Below are positions 7,623-15,056 of a stretch of DNA of 34,006 nt, piece by piece; within the stretch, counting starts at the first letter, position 1, and the number at the start of each line of letters is the position of its first letter. Below the pieces are notes generated by a model. It ran no database searches. It saw nothing but the letters and a program-made list of their open reading frames with translations, and was not told the origin of the DNA. The stretch comes from Alkalimonas cellulosilytica (GTDB lineage Bacteria; Pseudomonadota; Gammaproteobacteria; Enterobacterales; Alteromonadaceae): the NCBI RefSeq assembly GCF_036325985.1, contig NZ_JAUHLI010000024.1:1-34006 (forward strand), written 5' to 3'. The position numbers and the translations under genes were made by a program.

Positions 7623-8396
7623 TTATTGGGACAAGCCATGGATCTGCGACAACGGGGTCAAAGTCTCCAGAGCAGGTCGGGCAAAGTAGTACCCCTGCAG
7701 GTAGCGCACCCCTGCCGATACCAGCCAGGCAAGCTCGGCGCCACTTTCAATGCCTTCAGCCAACACTTTGGTCCCTTGCAACTCACACTGAGCGATCGTG
7801 TCCAGCACAATGGCTTGCTTAGCCGGGCTTTGCTCAATATCCCGAATCAGCGCCATGTCCAGCTTTAAGATGTTGGGCTTAAGCGTCTGCAACCATTCCA
7901 GGTTGGCAAAACCGGAGCCATAATCATCAATGGCGGTTAAGAAACCATGCTTGGCATAGCTTTGGAAAATCCGGCTCAAATGGCCTTTATCCGGTATTTC
8001 TTCGGTTTCGATCACCTCAAAGATGATATGGTCTTTGCAAAAACCATAGAGCTCACTGGCTTCCAGCGTGGCCTGGATACAGGTTTCTGGGTTGTAGACC
8101 GCATTGGGCATAAAGTTGATGTTCAGATAGGTGCTGCAGCCAAGTCTGGCAGCGGTTTCAATGGCTTTAACCCGGCAGGCCTGATCGAAATAATAACGGT
8201 TATCTTTGGTGATACGCTCAAACACCCAGCCTGCGCCCTGCCCCTCCGGGCCCCGCACCAAAGCCTCGTAAGCAAAGATCGATTGCTGCTGCCAATCGAT
8301 AATTGGCTGAAAGGCCATTTTGATGTCAAAGCCCAAATCCTGACCACTTAAGCAATCGCTACAGGTTTGTTGTTTAATACTAGCAGGAAAATTCAT
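7623..8396 (-). CDS. EAL-domain cyclic di-GMP phosphodiesterase
   Basis: The 257-residue product is essentially one EAL domain, which hydrolyses cyclic di-GMP to pGpG. The catalytic set is intact: E44-A-L in YEALVRG, N94 in LNINF, E127 in FEVIE, D157 and D158 in AIDDYG, K178 in LKLD, E214 in AEGIES and Q234 in LQGYYF. Activity is therefore expected. There is no attached sensor, GGDEF or transmembrane segment. The short N-terminal stretch carries a CxxC (C12 and C15, TCSDCLSG) that is not part of the EAL fold and could respond to redox or bind metal. I use the ATG at 8396 rather than the TTG two codons upstream, because AAAGG lies at good spacing. It is convergent with the TonB-dependent receptor gene. 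Confidence 0.92.
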   Translation of the reverse strand: MNFPASIKQQTCSDCLSGQDLGFDIKMAFQPIIDWQQQSIFAYEALVRGPEGQGAGWVFERITKDNRYYFDQACRVKAIETAARLGCSTYLNINFMPNAVYNPETCIQATLEASELYGFCKDHIIFEVIETEEIPDKGHLSRIFQSYAKHGFLTAIDDYGSGFANLEWLQTLKPNILKLDMALIRDIEQSPAKQAIVLDTIAQCELQGTKVLAEGIESGAELAWLVSAGVRYLQGYYFARPALETLTPLSQIHGLSQ

Positions 8397-8524
8397 GAAC
8401 AACCTTTTGCTTGCCCGTTTTTATTTCAGTATAGCCACAGATTTCAGCCAATTACAGCAGGAACGACCTTCTTTAACTGATTTTTAGGCGATTTCGGCAG
8501 ATCCAATATGACCCGATACCATCA

Positions 8525-8551
8525 GGCTAGCGCTTTAATAAAAGCCTAGCC
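8525..8551. other. Imperfect hairpin upstream of the ubiD promoter
   Basis: GGCTAGCGCTTT and AAAGCCTAGCC form a hairpin with an AATA loop and one unpaired base. No U-tract follows on either strand, so it is not a good terminator. It could be an upstream regulatory site. The rest of the 8397-8675 gap holds only the promoter below. Confidence 0.35.
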
Positions 8552-8572
8552 CGGACTTAATAGCCGTCTACA

Positions 8573-8601
8573 CTGACAGAAAAGCAGACTCCATGTATAC
8601 T
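8573..8601 (+). promoter_or_regulatory. Sigma70 promoter for ubiD-ferredoxin-fre
   Basis: CTGACA (8573-8578) and TATACT (8596-8601) are spaced by exactly 17 bases; each has one mismatch to consensus. The predicted start near 8608 leaves a leader of about 68 bases before ubiD. Confidence 0.6.
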
Positions 8602-8675
8602 GACTCTCTTCAACGATGGCTGATCCTGCCAGGGAAAGGCCCCGTATCTTGACGTTTTTGCAGTGAGCAAACCCG

Positions 8676-10157
8676 ATGAAATACAAAGATCTGCGAGATT
8701 TTATCCAGCAACTTGAGCAACGTGGGCAGTTGCAGCGTGTTGCTGTAGAAGTCGACCCGGTGCTGGAAATGACCGAAATCGCCGACCGTACCCTGCGGGC
8801 AGGTGGCCCCGCCTTGTTGTTTGAGAACCCCAAAGGCTCCAACATTCCGGTGTTGGCCAACTTATTTGGCACCCCGGAGCGGGTTGCGCTTGGCATGGGC
8901 CAAGAAGAAGTCAGCGCACTGCGTGAAGTAGGCAAGTTGCTGGCGTTTTTGAAAGAACCGGAACCACCGAAAGGCTTAAAAGATGCCTTTAGCAAACTGC
9001 CGATTTTTAAGCAGGTGCTGAATATGTCGCCGAAGAAAGTGCGTAAGGCGGCTTGCCAACAGGTGGTGCTGTCCGGTGAAGAGGTAGACTTGACCAAGCT
9101 GCCGATCATGACCTGCTGGCCAGGCGATGCGGCCCCGCTCATTACCTGGGGCCTGACCGTCACCAAAGGACCGCACAAAGAGCGGCAGAACCTGGGGATT
9201 TATCGGCAACAACTGCTCGGGAAAAACAAAGTGATCATGCGCTGGTTATCGCATCGTGGCGGTGCACTGGATTTCTTTGAGTGGCAAAAGGCGCATCCCG
9301 GCGAACGTTTCCCGGTCGCGGTGGCGCTGGGTGCCGATCCGGCCACCATTTTAGGCGCTGTCACACCGGTGCCGGATACGTTGTCTGAATACGGTTTTGC
9401 CGGCCTGCTGCGTGGCGACAACACCGAAGTGGTGCAGTGTGTCAGTAATGAGCTGCAGGTACCCGCCAGTGCCGAGTTTGTGCTGGAAGGCTACATTGAA
9501 GCGGGTGAAATGGCCCCGGAAGGTCCTTACGGTGATCATACCGGTTACTACAACGAAGTGGATGAGTTTCCGGTGTTTACCGTGACCCATATCACCCACC
9601 GCGAAGACCCGATTTACCACAGCACCTACACCGGCCGGCCACCGGATGAACCCGCCATTTTAGGTGTCGCGCTGAACGAAGTCTTCGTACCCATTTTGCA
9701 AAAGCAGTTTCCGGAAATCGTTGATTTCTATCTGCCACCTGAAGGCTGCTCCTACCGCCTGGCCGTCGTGACCATGAAAAAGCAGTACCCTGGCCACGCC
9801 AAACGGGTGATGATGGGGGTGTGGTCGTTCTTGCGACAGTTTATGTACACCAAGTTTGTCATTGTCTGCGACGACGACATCAATGCCCGCGACTGGAAAG
9901 ATGTGATCTGGGCCATTACCACCCGGATGGATCCGGCCCGCGATACCACGCTGGTAGAAAATACCCCGATCGACTACCTGGACTTTGCTTCGCCCGTGTC
10001 TGGTTTGGGTTCCAAAATGGGGATGGATGCCACCAACAAGTGGCCGGGTGAAACCGACCGCGAATGGGGTGAGCCCATCGTGATGGACCCGGCAGTGAAA
10101 GAGCGGGTCGATGCACTGTGGCCCGAGCTTGGCATTCAGTTACCAGAGCAGCCCTGA
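8676..10157 (+). CDS. ubiD: UbiD, 3-polyprenyl-4-hydroxybenzoate decarboxylase
   Basis: The 493-residue enzyme uses prenylated FMN, made by UbiX, to decarboxylate 3-octaprenyl-4-hydroxybenzoate in ubiquinone synthesis. The length fits E. coli UbiD. NLGIYR (172-177) holds the expected catalytic arginine, and EGPYGDHTGYYN (282-293) holds the acidic residues of the UbiD family active site. YTGRPPDEPA and the C-terminal GMDATNKWPGE are also family-typical. The ribosome site is weak (GTGAG, 9 bases before the ATG). Its stop overlaps the next start as TGATG, so it is the first gene of a three-gene operon with a ferredoxin and the flavin reductase fre. UbiX is not in this window. Confidence 0.96.
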   Translation: MKYKDLRDFIQQLEQRGQLQRVAVEVDPVLEMTEIADRTLRAGGPALLFENPKGSNIPVLANLFGTPERVALGMGQEEVSALREVGKLLAFLKEPEPPKGLKDAFSKLPIFKQVLNMSPKKVRKAACQQVVLSGEEVDLTKLPIMTCWPGDAAPLITWGLTVTKGPHKERQNLGIYRQQLLGKNKVIMRWLSHRGGALDFFEWQKAHPGERFPVAVALGADPATILGAVTPVPDTLSEYGFAGLLRGDNTEVVQCVSNELQVPASAEFVLEGYIEAGEMAPEGPYGDHTGYYNEVDEFPVFTVTHITHREDPIYHSTYTGRPPDEPAILGVALNEVFVPILQKQFPEIVDFYLPPEGCSYRLAVVTMKKQYPGHAKRVMMGVWSFLRQFMYTKFVIVCDDDINARDWKDVIWAITTRMDPARDTTLVENTPIDYLDFASPVSGLGSKMGMDATNKWPGETDREWGEPIVMDPAVKERVDALWPELGIQLPEQP

Positions 10158-10435
10158 TGGTGTTTCACATTACCATCAAACCGGCCGGCCTTAGCTTTGA
10201 GGCCGAAGCCGGCGAGACCATCCTGGAAGCAGCGCTGCGCCATGGCATCGACTTTCCACACCGATGCCGCCAGGGCGTTTGTACCAGTTGTGTTTGTCGG
10301 CTGCAACAGGGCGAAGTGCGGTACGCCCCGCCCTCACCGCTGAGCGACATCGACAAAGCGCAAAATTTTACCTATGGTTGTTTAGCCTATCCTTTAACGG
10401 ATCTGGTACTGCAGCATCCATTTATACAAGCCTAA
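10157..10435 (+). CDS. Small plant-type 2Fe-2S ferredoxin
   Basis: The 92-residue product is a single beta-grasp ferredoxin domain. The cluster ligands follow the plant-type spacing: C37, C42 and C45 in CRQGVCTSC, then C75 in YGCLAYP. It should carry single electrons in the cytosol. The start is the ATG at 10157, which overlaps the ubiD stop by one base; longer frames upstream lie inside ubiD. Fre follows 10 bases later. In some gammaproteobacteria a ferredoxin domain like this is fused to a Fre-like reductase domain (products annotated as CDP-6-deoxy-glucoseen-reductase-like). Here the two are separate genes, which suggests Fre and this ferredoxin form a two-part electron chain. What it feeds, perhaps flavin reduction for UbiX/UbiD, is inference. 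Confidence 0.92.
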   Translation: MVFHITIKPAGLSFEAEAGETILEAALRHGIDFPHRCRQGVCTSCVCRLQQGEVRYAPPSPLSDIDKAQNFTYGCLAYPLTDLVLQHPFIQA

Positions 10436-10445
10436 AGAGACCAGC

Positions 10446-11150
10446 ATGATCCAAACCCAGTGCACCGTAGATGCCATCACCCCGCTGACACCCTTTGTCC
10501 AACGAGTATTGTTAACCCCGCAACAAGCAGTCGATTTTTTGCCCGGCCAATACCTGCAATTGTGCTTAAGCGAGCACGACAAACGCCCCTTCTCGCTGGC
10601 CTGTTTGCCAAATGGCAAGCAACTGGAACTCCATATTGGCGCTTCCAAAGCAGATGATTACAGCAGCCAGGCACTGAATTATCTGCAGCAACAACTGGAT
10701 GCCAAACAACCTGTGCTGATTGAGGCCGGCCTGGGCCTGGCCCATCTTCGACCCAGCGACAACCCGGTGCTGTTGCTGGCTGGTGGCACCGGTTTTTCCT
10801 ATGTGTACAGCATTGCTAAAGCATTGCAACAGCAAAAGCAGGATCGGCCGGTATTTTTGTACTGGGGCGTGCGTGAGCAAAGCAGTCTGTATTTGCTGGA
10901 TCAACTGCAGGCCTGGGCGAACAGCCACAGCAAATTTAGTTTTATTCCGGTGGTGCAAGAAGCAGATAGCAACTGGCAAGGCCGTACCGGCCTGGTGCAC
11001 GAAGCGGTGCTGAGTGATTTTGTGTCACTGGATGCCTACGATATATACATCGCTGGCCCTTTCCCTATGGTAGGTGTAGCCCGCGATGCCTTCTTACAGC
11101 AAGGTGCGCATCGTGAACAGATGTTTGCCGATGCTTTTGCCTATATTTAG
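10446..11150 (+). CDS. fre: NAD(P)H-flavin reductase Fre
   Basis: The 234-residue product matches E. coli Fre (233 residues) along its whole length. RPFS at 47-50 is the flavin-binding motif, HIGASKADDYSSQA follows, GGTGFS at 113-118 is the pyridine-nucleotide site, and IYIAGPFPMV precedes a C-terminal DAFAYI. Fre reduces free FMN, FAD or riboflavin with NAD(P)H and belongs to the ferredoxin-NADP reductase superfamily. An AAAGAGA ribosome site lies before the ATG. Its operon place after ubiD is conserved in E. coli, and reduced FMN is what UbiX needs to make the UbiD cofactor. The 2Fe-2S gene just upstream could be its electron partner. Confidence 0.95.
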   Translation: MIQTQCTVDAITPLTPFVQRVLLTPQQAVDFLPGQYLQLCLSEHDKRPFSLACLPNGKQLELHIGASKADDYSSQALNYLQQQLDAKQPVLIEAGLGLAHLRPSDNPVLLLAGGTGFSYVYSIAKALQQQKQDRPVFLYWGVREQSSLYLLDQLQAWANSHSKFSFIPVVQEADSNWQGRTGLVHEAVLSDFVSLDAYDIYIAGPFPMVGVARDAFLQQGAHREQMFADAFAYI

Positions 11151-11155
11151 TCAGT

Positions 11156-11175
11156 AAAGCCCCTACCGGGGCTTT
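11156..11175 (+). terminator. Terminator after fre
   Basis: AAAGCCCC and GGGGCTTT form a perfect 8-bp stem with a TACC loop, beginning 5 bases after the fre stop and followed by ATAGTTTAT. It lies between convergent genes and may serve both. Confidence 0.75.
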
Positions 11176-11180
11176 ATAGT

Positions 11181-12512
11181 TTATAACAACTGCTTTCTCA
11201 GAGCTTTCGCAATGGCATGATTTTGCGCAATTGCTTGCTCAAGCATGGCCCAGCCCAGTTCTGTTTCACCATTTAGGATCCGTTGGGTACCACTCCAGGC
11301 CAGGACATCAGGATCTTGCTGCGCAATCAGATACTGCTCCCAATGTGGATCAAATGCAGCCAAAATTTGCTGTGCCCTGCGATCACCATTGCGGGCAGCC
11401 ATATCCCACCAATACCTCGCTGTCATATTGGCTGGTAGCTCCTGAATTGGCTGGATGTGTAATTGATAGCGACCACGGTGGTTCTGACTGCTCAGAATAC
11501 GGTAACGACCGGGTGCGGCAGCAGTCTTAATGGTTGCCGCCAACAGCTGTTCTTCATCCCAGTTAGATCCCTCACGCAGAAAATCAACCTGAGTAATACG
11601 CCCCCTGGACCCCAACTCGATATGCGCCAGCCCTATAAAGTCATCCAGCGATGCAGACAAACGAGACCTATCCCGAAACAGACTCAGATCAGGCACCATA
11701 TCCTGCTCACTCAGTTCATGCCTTACCTGCCAGCTTTTATTTGAACCCATAGCAACTAGCTCAAACAGGGTACCGAGCACTTCCTGATGTCGCGGTGAGC
11801 CGGCATTCGCAAAATCCCAAAGCTTGTCGTTATGCAAGAGTGCATGCACGCGTTGCAAATTTAATTCAGCCTCCAATGTGAAGTCCATACGAACGCGCAC
11901 GATATGCTTTTCACCGGTCGCCTCGTACTGCCAACGCCTGACGGCACGAGTCGCTGAGCGCTCAAACACTCCTTGCGGAAAGGCATCCAGCGTATCAATG
12001 GTCTGCACCTTCCCTTCCTCATCCACTAAAAAACGCAGCATGACGTAACCGAACTGACCTCTGCGTGCGGCATCCACCGGATACTGGGGAGCAGGACGGC
12101 TAACTGGCTCCGGACCTGCAGTTCGTTGCGTGATGGCATCGGCACGCCGTTTTGGCAACTGAATGCGCTGCTGCAATGCGGTATAGACTTGCTCTGCCTC
12201 TAAAAACAGCTCTGCGCTCAATGCTTCGGATACCTGCTGGATAACATTGCGAGCGCCTGGATGTTCCAGCTCTGCAGCCAGAAAGAAATAACCCAGCGCT
12301 TTGGCTTCATCCACAGGCTGGCCCTGACCATGCAGCGCCATCACACCAAGATTGAAGGCTGCGGTTTCATTGGCCAACGGAATAAGCTCTGCAAAAGCTT
12401 GCTTCGCAGTGGCATAATCCTCTCGCTGATACGCATCAAGCGCATCCAGCCACTGGCTTGCGAAGGAAGTGTGCGCGGTCAACAACAGGTAAAAGGGAAG
12501 GATCCATTTCAT
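11181..12512 (-). CDS. Periplasmic Sel1-like/TonB C-terminal domain protein
   Basis: The 443-residue product starts with a signal peptide (MKWILPFYLLL...SFA) and has no membrane anchor. Residues about 20-110 hold Sel1/TPR-like helices (AAFNLGVMALHGQG, ALGYFFLAAELEHPGA). Residues about 138-215 are a TonB C-terminal domain (APQYPVDAARRGQ, GYVMLRFLVDEEGKV, RAVRRWQYEA). A second stretch at about 310-360 has a weaker TonB-C-like pattern, and Sel1-like helices recur at the C-terminus. The longer upstream frame is rejected because AGGAGA lies 6 bases before the ATG at 12512. Free periplasmic TonB-C proteins of this kind are common in Alteromonadales; their targets are unknown. It is divergent from fadM. 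Confidence 0.85.
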   Translation of the reverse strand: MKWILPFYLLLTAHTSFASQWLDALDAYQREDYATAKQAFAELIPLANETAAFNLGVMALHGQGQPVDEAKALGYFFLAAELEHPGARNVIQQVSEALSAELFLEAEQVYTALQQRIQLPKRRADAITQRTAGPEPVSRPAPQYPVDAARRGQFGYVMLRFLVDEEGKVQTIDTLDAFPQGVFERSATRAVRRWQYEATGEKHIVRVRMDFTLEAELNLQRVHALLHNDKLWDFANAGSPRHQEVLGTLFELVAMGSNKSWQVRHELSEQDMVPDLSLFRDRSRLSASLDDFIGLAHIELGSRGRITQVDFLREGSNWDEEQLLAATIKTAAAPGRYRILSSQNHRGRYQLHIQPIQELPANMTARYWWDMAARNGDRRAQQILAAFDPHWEQYLIAQQDPDVLAWSGTQRILNGETELGWAMLEQAIAQNHAIAKALRKQLL

Positions 12513-12582
12513 AGATAATCTCCTATAACAATTGGTTAAAATGATAGCTGCAACTATCCCTAAAAACAACCACTTCCTGCAG

Positions 12583-12597
12583 ACTGGTCTAGCCAGT
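12583..12597. promoter_or_regulatory. FadR-like operator upstream of fadM
   Basis: ACTGGTCTAGCCAGT is a palindrome with a 5-bp perfect arm on each side, 47 bases before the fadM ATG. Its left half, CTGGTC, equals the FadR half-site; the right half matches at 3 of 5 core positions. E. coli fadM is repressed by FadR, which makes the location suggestive. The site could equally serve the divergent TonB-C gene. Confidence 0.4.
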
Positions 12598-12643
12598 ACC
12601 GCTGTGGCACAATGCAATTATCTTTGTTGACTACGAGCCTATT

Positions 12644-13054
12644 ATGACGCACCTAACCGAAATTAAAGTTCGCGGCTATCATCTTGATATTTACCAGCAT
12701 GTAAACAATGCCCGTTATCTGGAGTTTTTAGAAGAAGCGCGCTGGGGCTATCTGGAAGACAACGGCGATATTGAGTTTTTCCGGGAGCTTGGCCTTGCCT
12801 GGGTGATTGTGAACATCAACATCAATTACCGTGAAGCCGCCACCATGGGGCATACCCTGCAAATCAGTACCAAGTTCAGTAAAATTGGCAGCAAAAGTGC
12901 CATGGTGCGTCAGGAGGTTCGGATCAAAGGCAGCGACCGGATTGCCGCCGATGCAGACATTACCTTTGTTTGCCTGGATCAGAAAACCGGTAAAGCGGTG
13001 CCCATTGAAGGAGCTTTAAAAGAGCGGCTGGAGCAGCAGTTGCATCAGGATTAA
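12644..13054 (+). CDS. fadM: FadM, long-chain acyl-CoA thioesterase
   Basis: The 136-residue hotdog-fold protein is close to E. coli FadM/YbaW. IKVRGYHLDIYQHVNNARY and LEFLEEARW near the N-terminus are almost identical to E. coli, followed by VNININYR and ITFVCLDQKTGKA. The conserved aspartate of 4HBT thioesterases is in HLDIYQHVN. FadM hydrolyses unsaturated acyl-CoA by-products of beta-oxidation to free acid and CoA. It is transcribed alone. Its TAA shares TTAA with the stop of the convergent downstream gene. The ribosome site is weak (GAGCC). Confidence 0.95.
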   Translation: MTHLTEIKVRGYHLDIYQHVNNARYLEFLEEARWGYLEDNGDIEFFRELGLAWVIVNININYREAATMGHTLQISTKFSKIGSKSAMVRQEVRIKGSDRIAADADITFVCLDQKTGKAVPIEGALKERLEQQLHQD

Positions 13055-13851
13055 GGCCGCGTACGTCGCTGCAAAATACGATTGAGCTGCTGGCTTGCAT
13101 CTTCTTCGTCGCCACAAGGGATCCGACGTGCTGCCATCAAGCCTTCAAACCCATCCTTGCTCGGGTCCGCCAACCGACAGCCATTTTTGGTGCGAATGAT
13201 TTGCGTACCATCATTGAACTGCGCCACAACCTGTTTGGCTGGATCCGATGACAATTGCTGAAATCTGCGTTCAACGGTAATTTTTGGTTCCGCAAAACGC
13301 CTTTGCTGCTCAGTACGATGTGTTCTGGCCAAGCCGTCTGTGCTTTGTAGTTGCTGCAATGCACGATCCATCAGACTGCCTCTGTGTTCTGCAAGATTTC
13401 CGTCCAATGACTGGCTGCTGAGGACAGACTCAAACGAAGGCTGGGGCAACCCGGCAGTAGGCGCAGTAGCATCAGCCGGTGCTTCGTTTTGCTCGGCGGT
13501 GATAGCAGCGGCTTCCTCCAGCATGTCTAAAGCCATAACCTGCTCTTCAGGCTCTGCTGGCTCAGGCTCATCAAGCGGCATCGTCTGCTCGGCTGTGGAG
13601 ACTACAAGCGGCGGCTGATAAAAATAAGCCTCGATAGCCCGGGCCGGCTCTTCGGGTGAAAGCGGGCGCTGCCATTTTTGCTGCACCAGCAGCAAGCCAA
13701 TAGACGCATGCCCAAGCACAGCCAGCAGCAATGGCAAGCGCCAGTGCTTCCAGCGAGGCACTGCGTTCGCGCGGCTCTGCCGTTGTTCAGATTCAGCAAT
13801 GGCATCAAACCATGACGGAGGCAATGGCGACAAAGGAGGCTCTGAATGCAA
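13051..13851 (-). CDS. Single-pass membrane protein with acidic Pro/Glu/Ala-rich periplasmic stretch
   Basis: I do not recognise a family. The 266-residue product has a short cytoplasmic N-terminus, one transmembrane helix at about 39-56 (LPLLLAVLGHASIGLLLV) and a long periplasmic part. That part starts with an acidic low-complexity stretch (DEPEPAEPEEQ) and ends in a small basic domain with two cysteines (NGCRLADPSK, RIPCGDEE). Topology and composition resemble TonB/TolA-like spanning proteins, but the C-terminal domain is not a clear TonB-C. The first in-frame start is a TTG at 13851 with no obvious ribosome site and no nearby in-frame ATG, so the exact start is uncertain. It converges on fadM with a shared TTAA. 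Confidence 0.75.
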   Translation of the reverse strand: MHSEPPLSPLPPSWFDAIAESEQRQSRANAVPRWKHWRLPLLLAVLGHASIGLLLVQQKWQRPLSPEEPARAIEAYFYQPPLVVSTAEQTMPLDEPEPAEPEEQVMALDMLEEAAAITAEQNEAPADATAPTAGLPQPSFESVLSSQSLDGNLAEHRGSLMDRALQQLQSTDGLARTHRTEQQRRFAEPKITVERRFQQLSSDPAKQVVAQFNDGTQIIRTKNGCRLADPSKDGFEGLMAARRIPCGDEEDASQQLNRILQRRTRP

Positions 13852-13922
13852 TTGAAAGGTGCTGTATAGACCACGCTACCTTGAAATAATTCATAAGCAA
13901 TCAGAGCTGAGTGACTACACGG

Positions 13923-15002
13923 CTAATAAGGGTTGCTGGGTTGATAGATTGGGTTTTGCCGTCCATCCAGCGAGATCCGCAGCGGCACCACCGAGCTTTG
14001 GTGGGAGCCCAGATGATAATGATCCCCAGGTACCAGACGGTAACGCAGTAAATCATCAATAATTACCGGCTGGCCGCACTCGGTTTGACGTAACACCGTT
14101 TGGTCGTCGGCTCTGACCATGTAGACTTCATGTTGGCCATATACCTCGGCCTGGCCATCACGTGTCACCCAGAGTGCGGTTTGCTCCGACACCGCAATAC
14201 CGGTCAGGTTGCGGTTGGCATGATGCGCCAAGAATACCATCAACCGGCCCATCCGATCACGCTGTTTAAAGTGCGTATCGGTGATGGTTTGACTTAGCAT
14301 CGGTGCCTGCAAAAAATCGTCGCTGAATTGAATGTTCGTATTGCAAAAATCCTGTGCCACCTCGCTGGATACCGCACTGCCCACTCCATCAGGGTTGTAA
14401 ACGACTTCGCCTAGAATCGCATTGCCCGCCGAAGTGCCGCCAATAATGGCTCCTTTCTGGTAGGCGTAGTGCAGCTTTTGCTGCAGGCGGGTATCCTGCC
14501 AGTAACGGATGTATTCGGACTGATCACCGCCGGCAAACCAGATAAACTCCGCACTTTGCACCGCCCAGGCCACGTAATCGCTGTTGGCTTTGTCACGGCT
14601 ATCAACAATCAGAGTTTCGACGGAGGCAGCCTCTGTCAGCTGCTGCAAATAATCGTTGTAGCCAGCCCCGCCCCGTGTACGCAGCACCAGCACATTGCCA
14701 TGCTGAATATGAGGCCTGACCTTCTGGGCAAAAATGCTATCGACATCGGTACTGCCGCCCATCAGAATCACCCCAGCCTGCTCCGCATCCAAAGACACAC
14801 AAACATCGCCGATATAACCAACTGCATAACGTGTCAGGTTTGCCGGCCGCTCTGGCCTTGGGCCATAACCGCATGCTTTGGCATTGGCCAACTGCTCGAT
14901 ACTACTTAATAACTCTGGCTGGTTGTCTGTGCTGCTGCAGCCAATCATCAAAGCGCCAAGGCACATCACCGCAAGCGACCTTGGCAGTAGGTTATTCAAC
15001 AT
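13923..15002 (-). CDS. Lipoprotein S51-family peptidase (cyanophycinase-like)
   Basis: The 359-residue product has a lipoprotein signal (lipid cysteine C22 in LMIGCSS), so it should be membrane-anchored on the periplasmic side. The rest is a peptidase S51 fold of the cyanophycinase/dipeptidase E type. MGGSTDVD (81-88), FAGGDQ (156-161) and the nucleophile elbow GGTSAGN with S191 are present, with H244 in DTHFKQRDRMGR as the likely catalytic histidine. The family cleaves beta-linked aspartyl bonds (cyanophycin) or Asp-X dipeptides; the substrate here is unknown. It is a paralogue of the next gene upstream: they share GYGPRP/NYGPRP, four aligned cysteines and a C-terminal PSNPY. AGGAAAG precedes the ATG. 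Confidence 0.9.
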   Translation of the reverse strand: MLNNLLPRSLAVMCLGALMIGCSSTDNQPELLSSIEQLANAKACGYGPRPERPANLTRYAVGYIGDVCVSLDAEQAGVILMGGSTDVDSIFAQKVRPHIQHGNVLVLRTRGGAGYNDYLQQLTEAASVETLIVDSRDKANSDYVAWAVQSAEFIWFAGGDQSEYIRYWQDTRLQQKLHYAYQKGAIIGGTSAGNAILGEVVYNPDGVGSAVSSEVAQDFCNTNIQFSDDFLQAPMLSQTITDTHFKQRDRMGRLMVFLAHHANRNLTGIAVSEQTALWVTRDGQAEVYGQHEVYMVRADDQTVLRQTECGQPVIIDDLLRYRLVPGDHYHLGSHQSSVVPLRISLDGRQNPIYQPSNPY

Positions 15003-15020
15003 TGCTCTTTCCTGTTTTAG

Positions 15021-15044
15021 CCACCCGGCATAACTGCCGGGTGG
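15021..15044. terminator. Hairpin between the two S51 peptidase genes
   Basis: CCACCCGGCA and TGCCGGGTGG form a perfect 10-bp stem with a 4-base loop in the 54-base gap. In the direction of the genes the stem is followed by CTAAAACAGG, not a U-tract, and then by the ribosome site of the lipoprotein gene. It is more likely an attenuating or mRNA-stabilising hairpin than a full terminator. Confidence 0.5.
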
Positions 15045-15056
15045 CCTGTTCCGTGA

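Noticed and set aside
8546..9178. 210-codon minus-strand open frame
   Set aside because: It is antisense to ubiD and its promoter; Ser-rich shadow sequence with no family resemblance.
12513..12617. N-terminal extension of the TonB-C/Sel1 protein
   Set aside because: A strong AGGAGA ribosome site and signal peptide fix the start at 12512.
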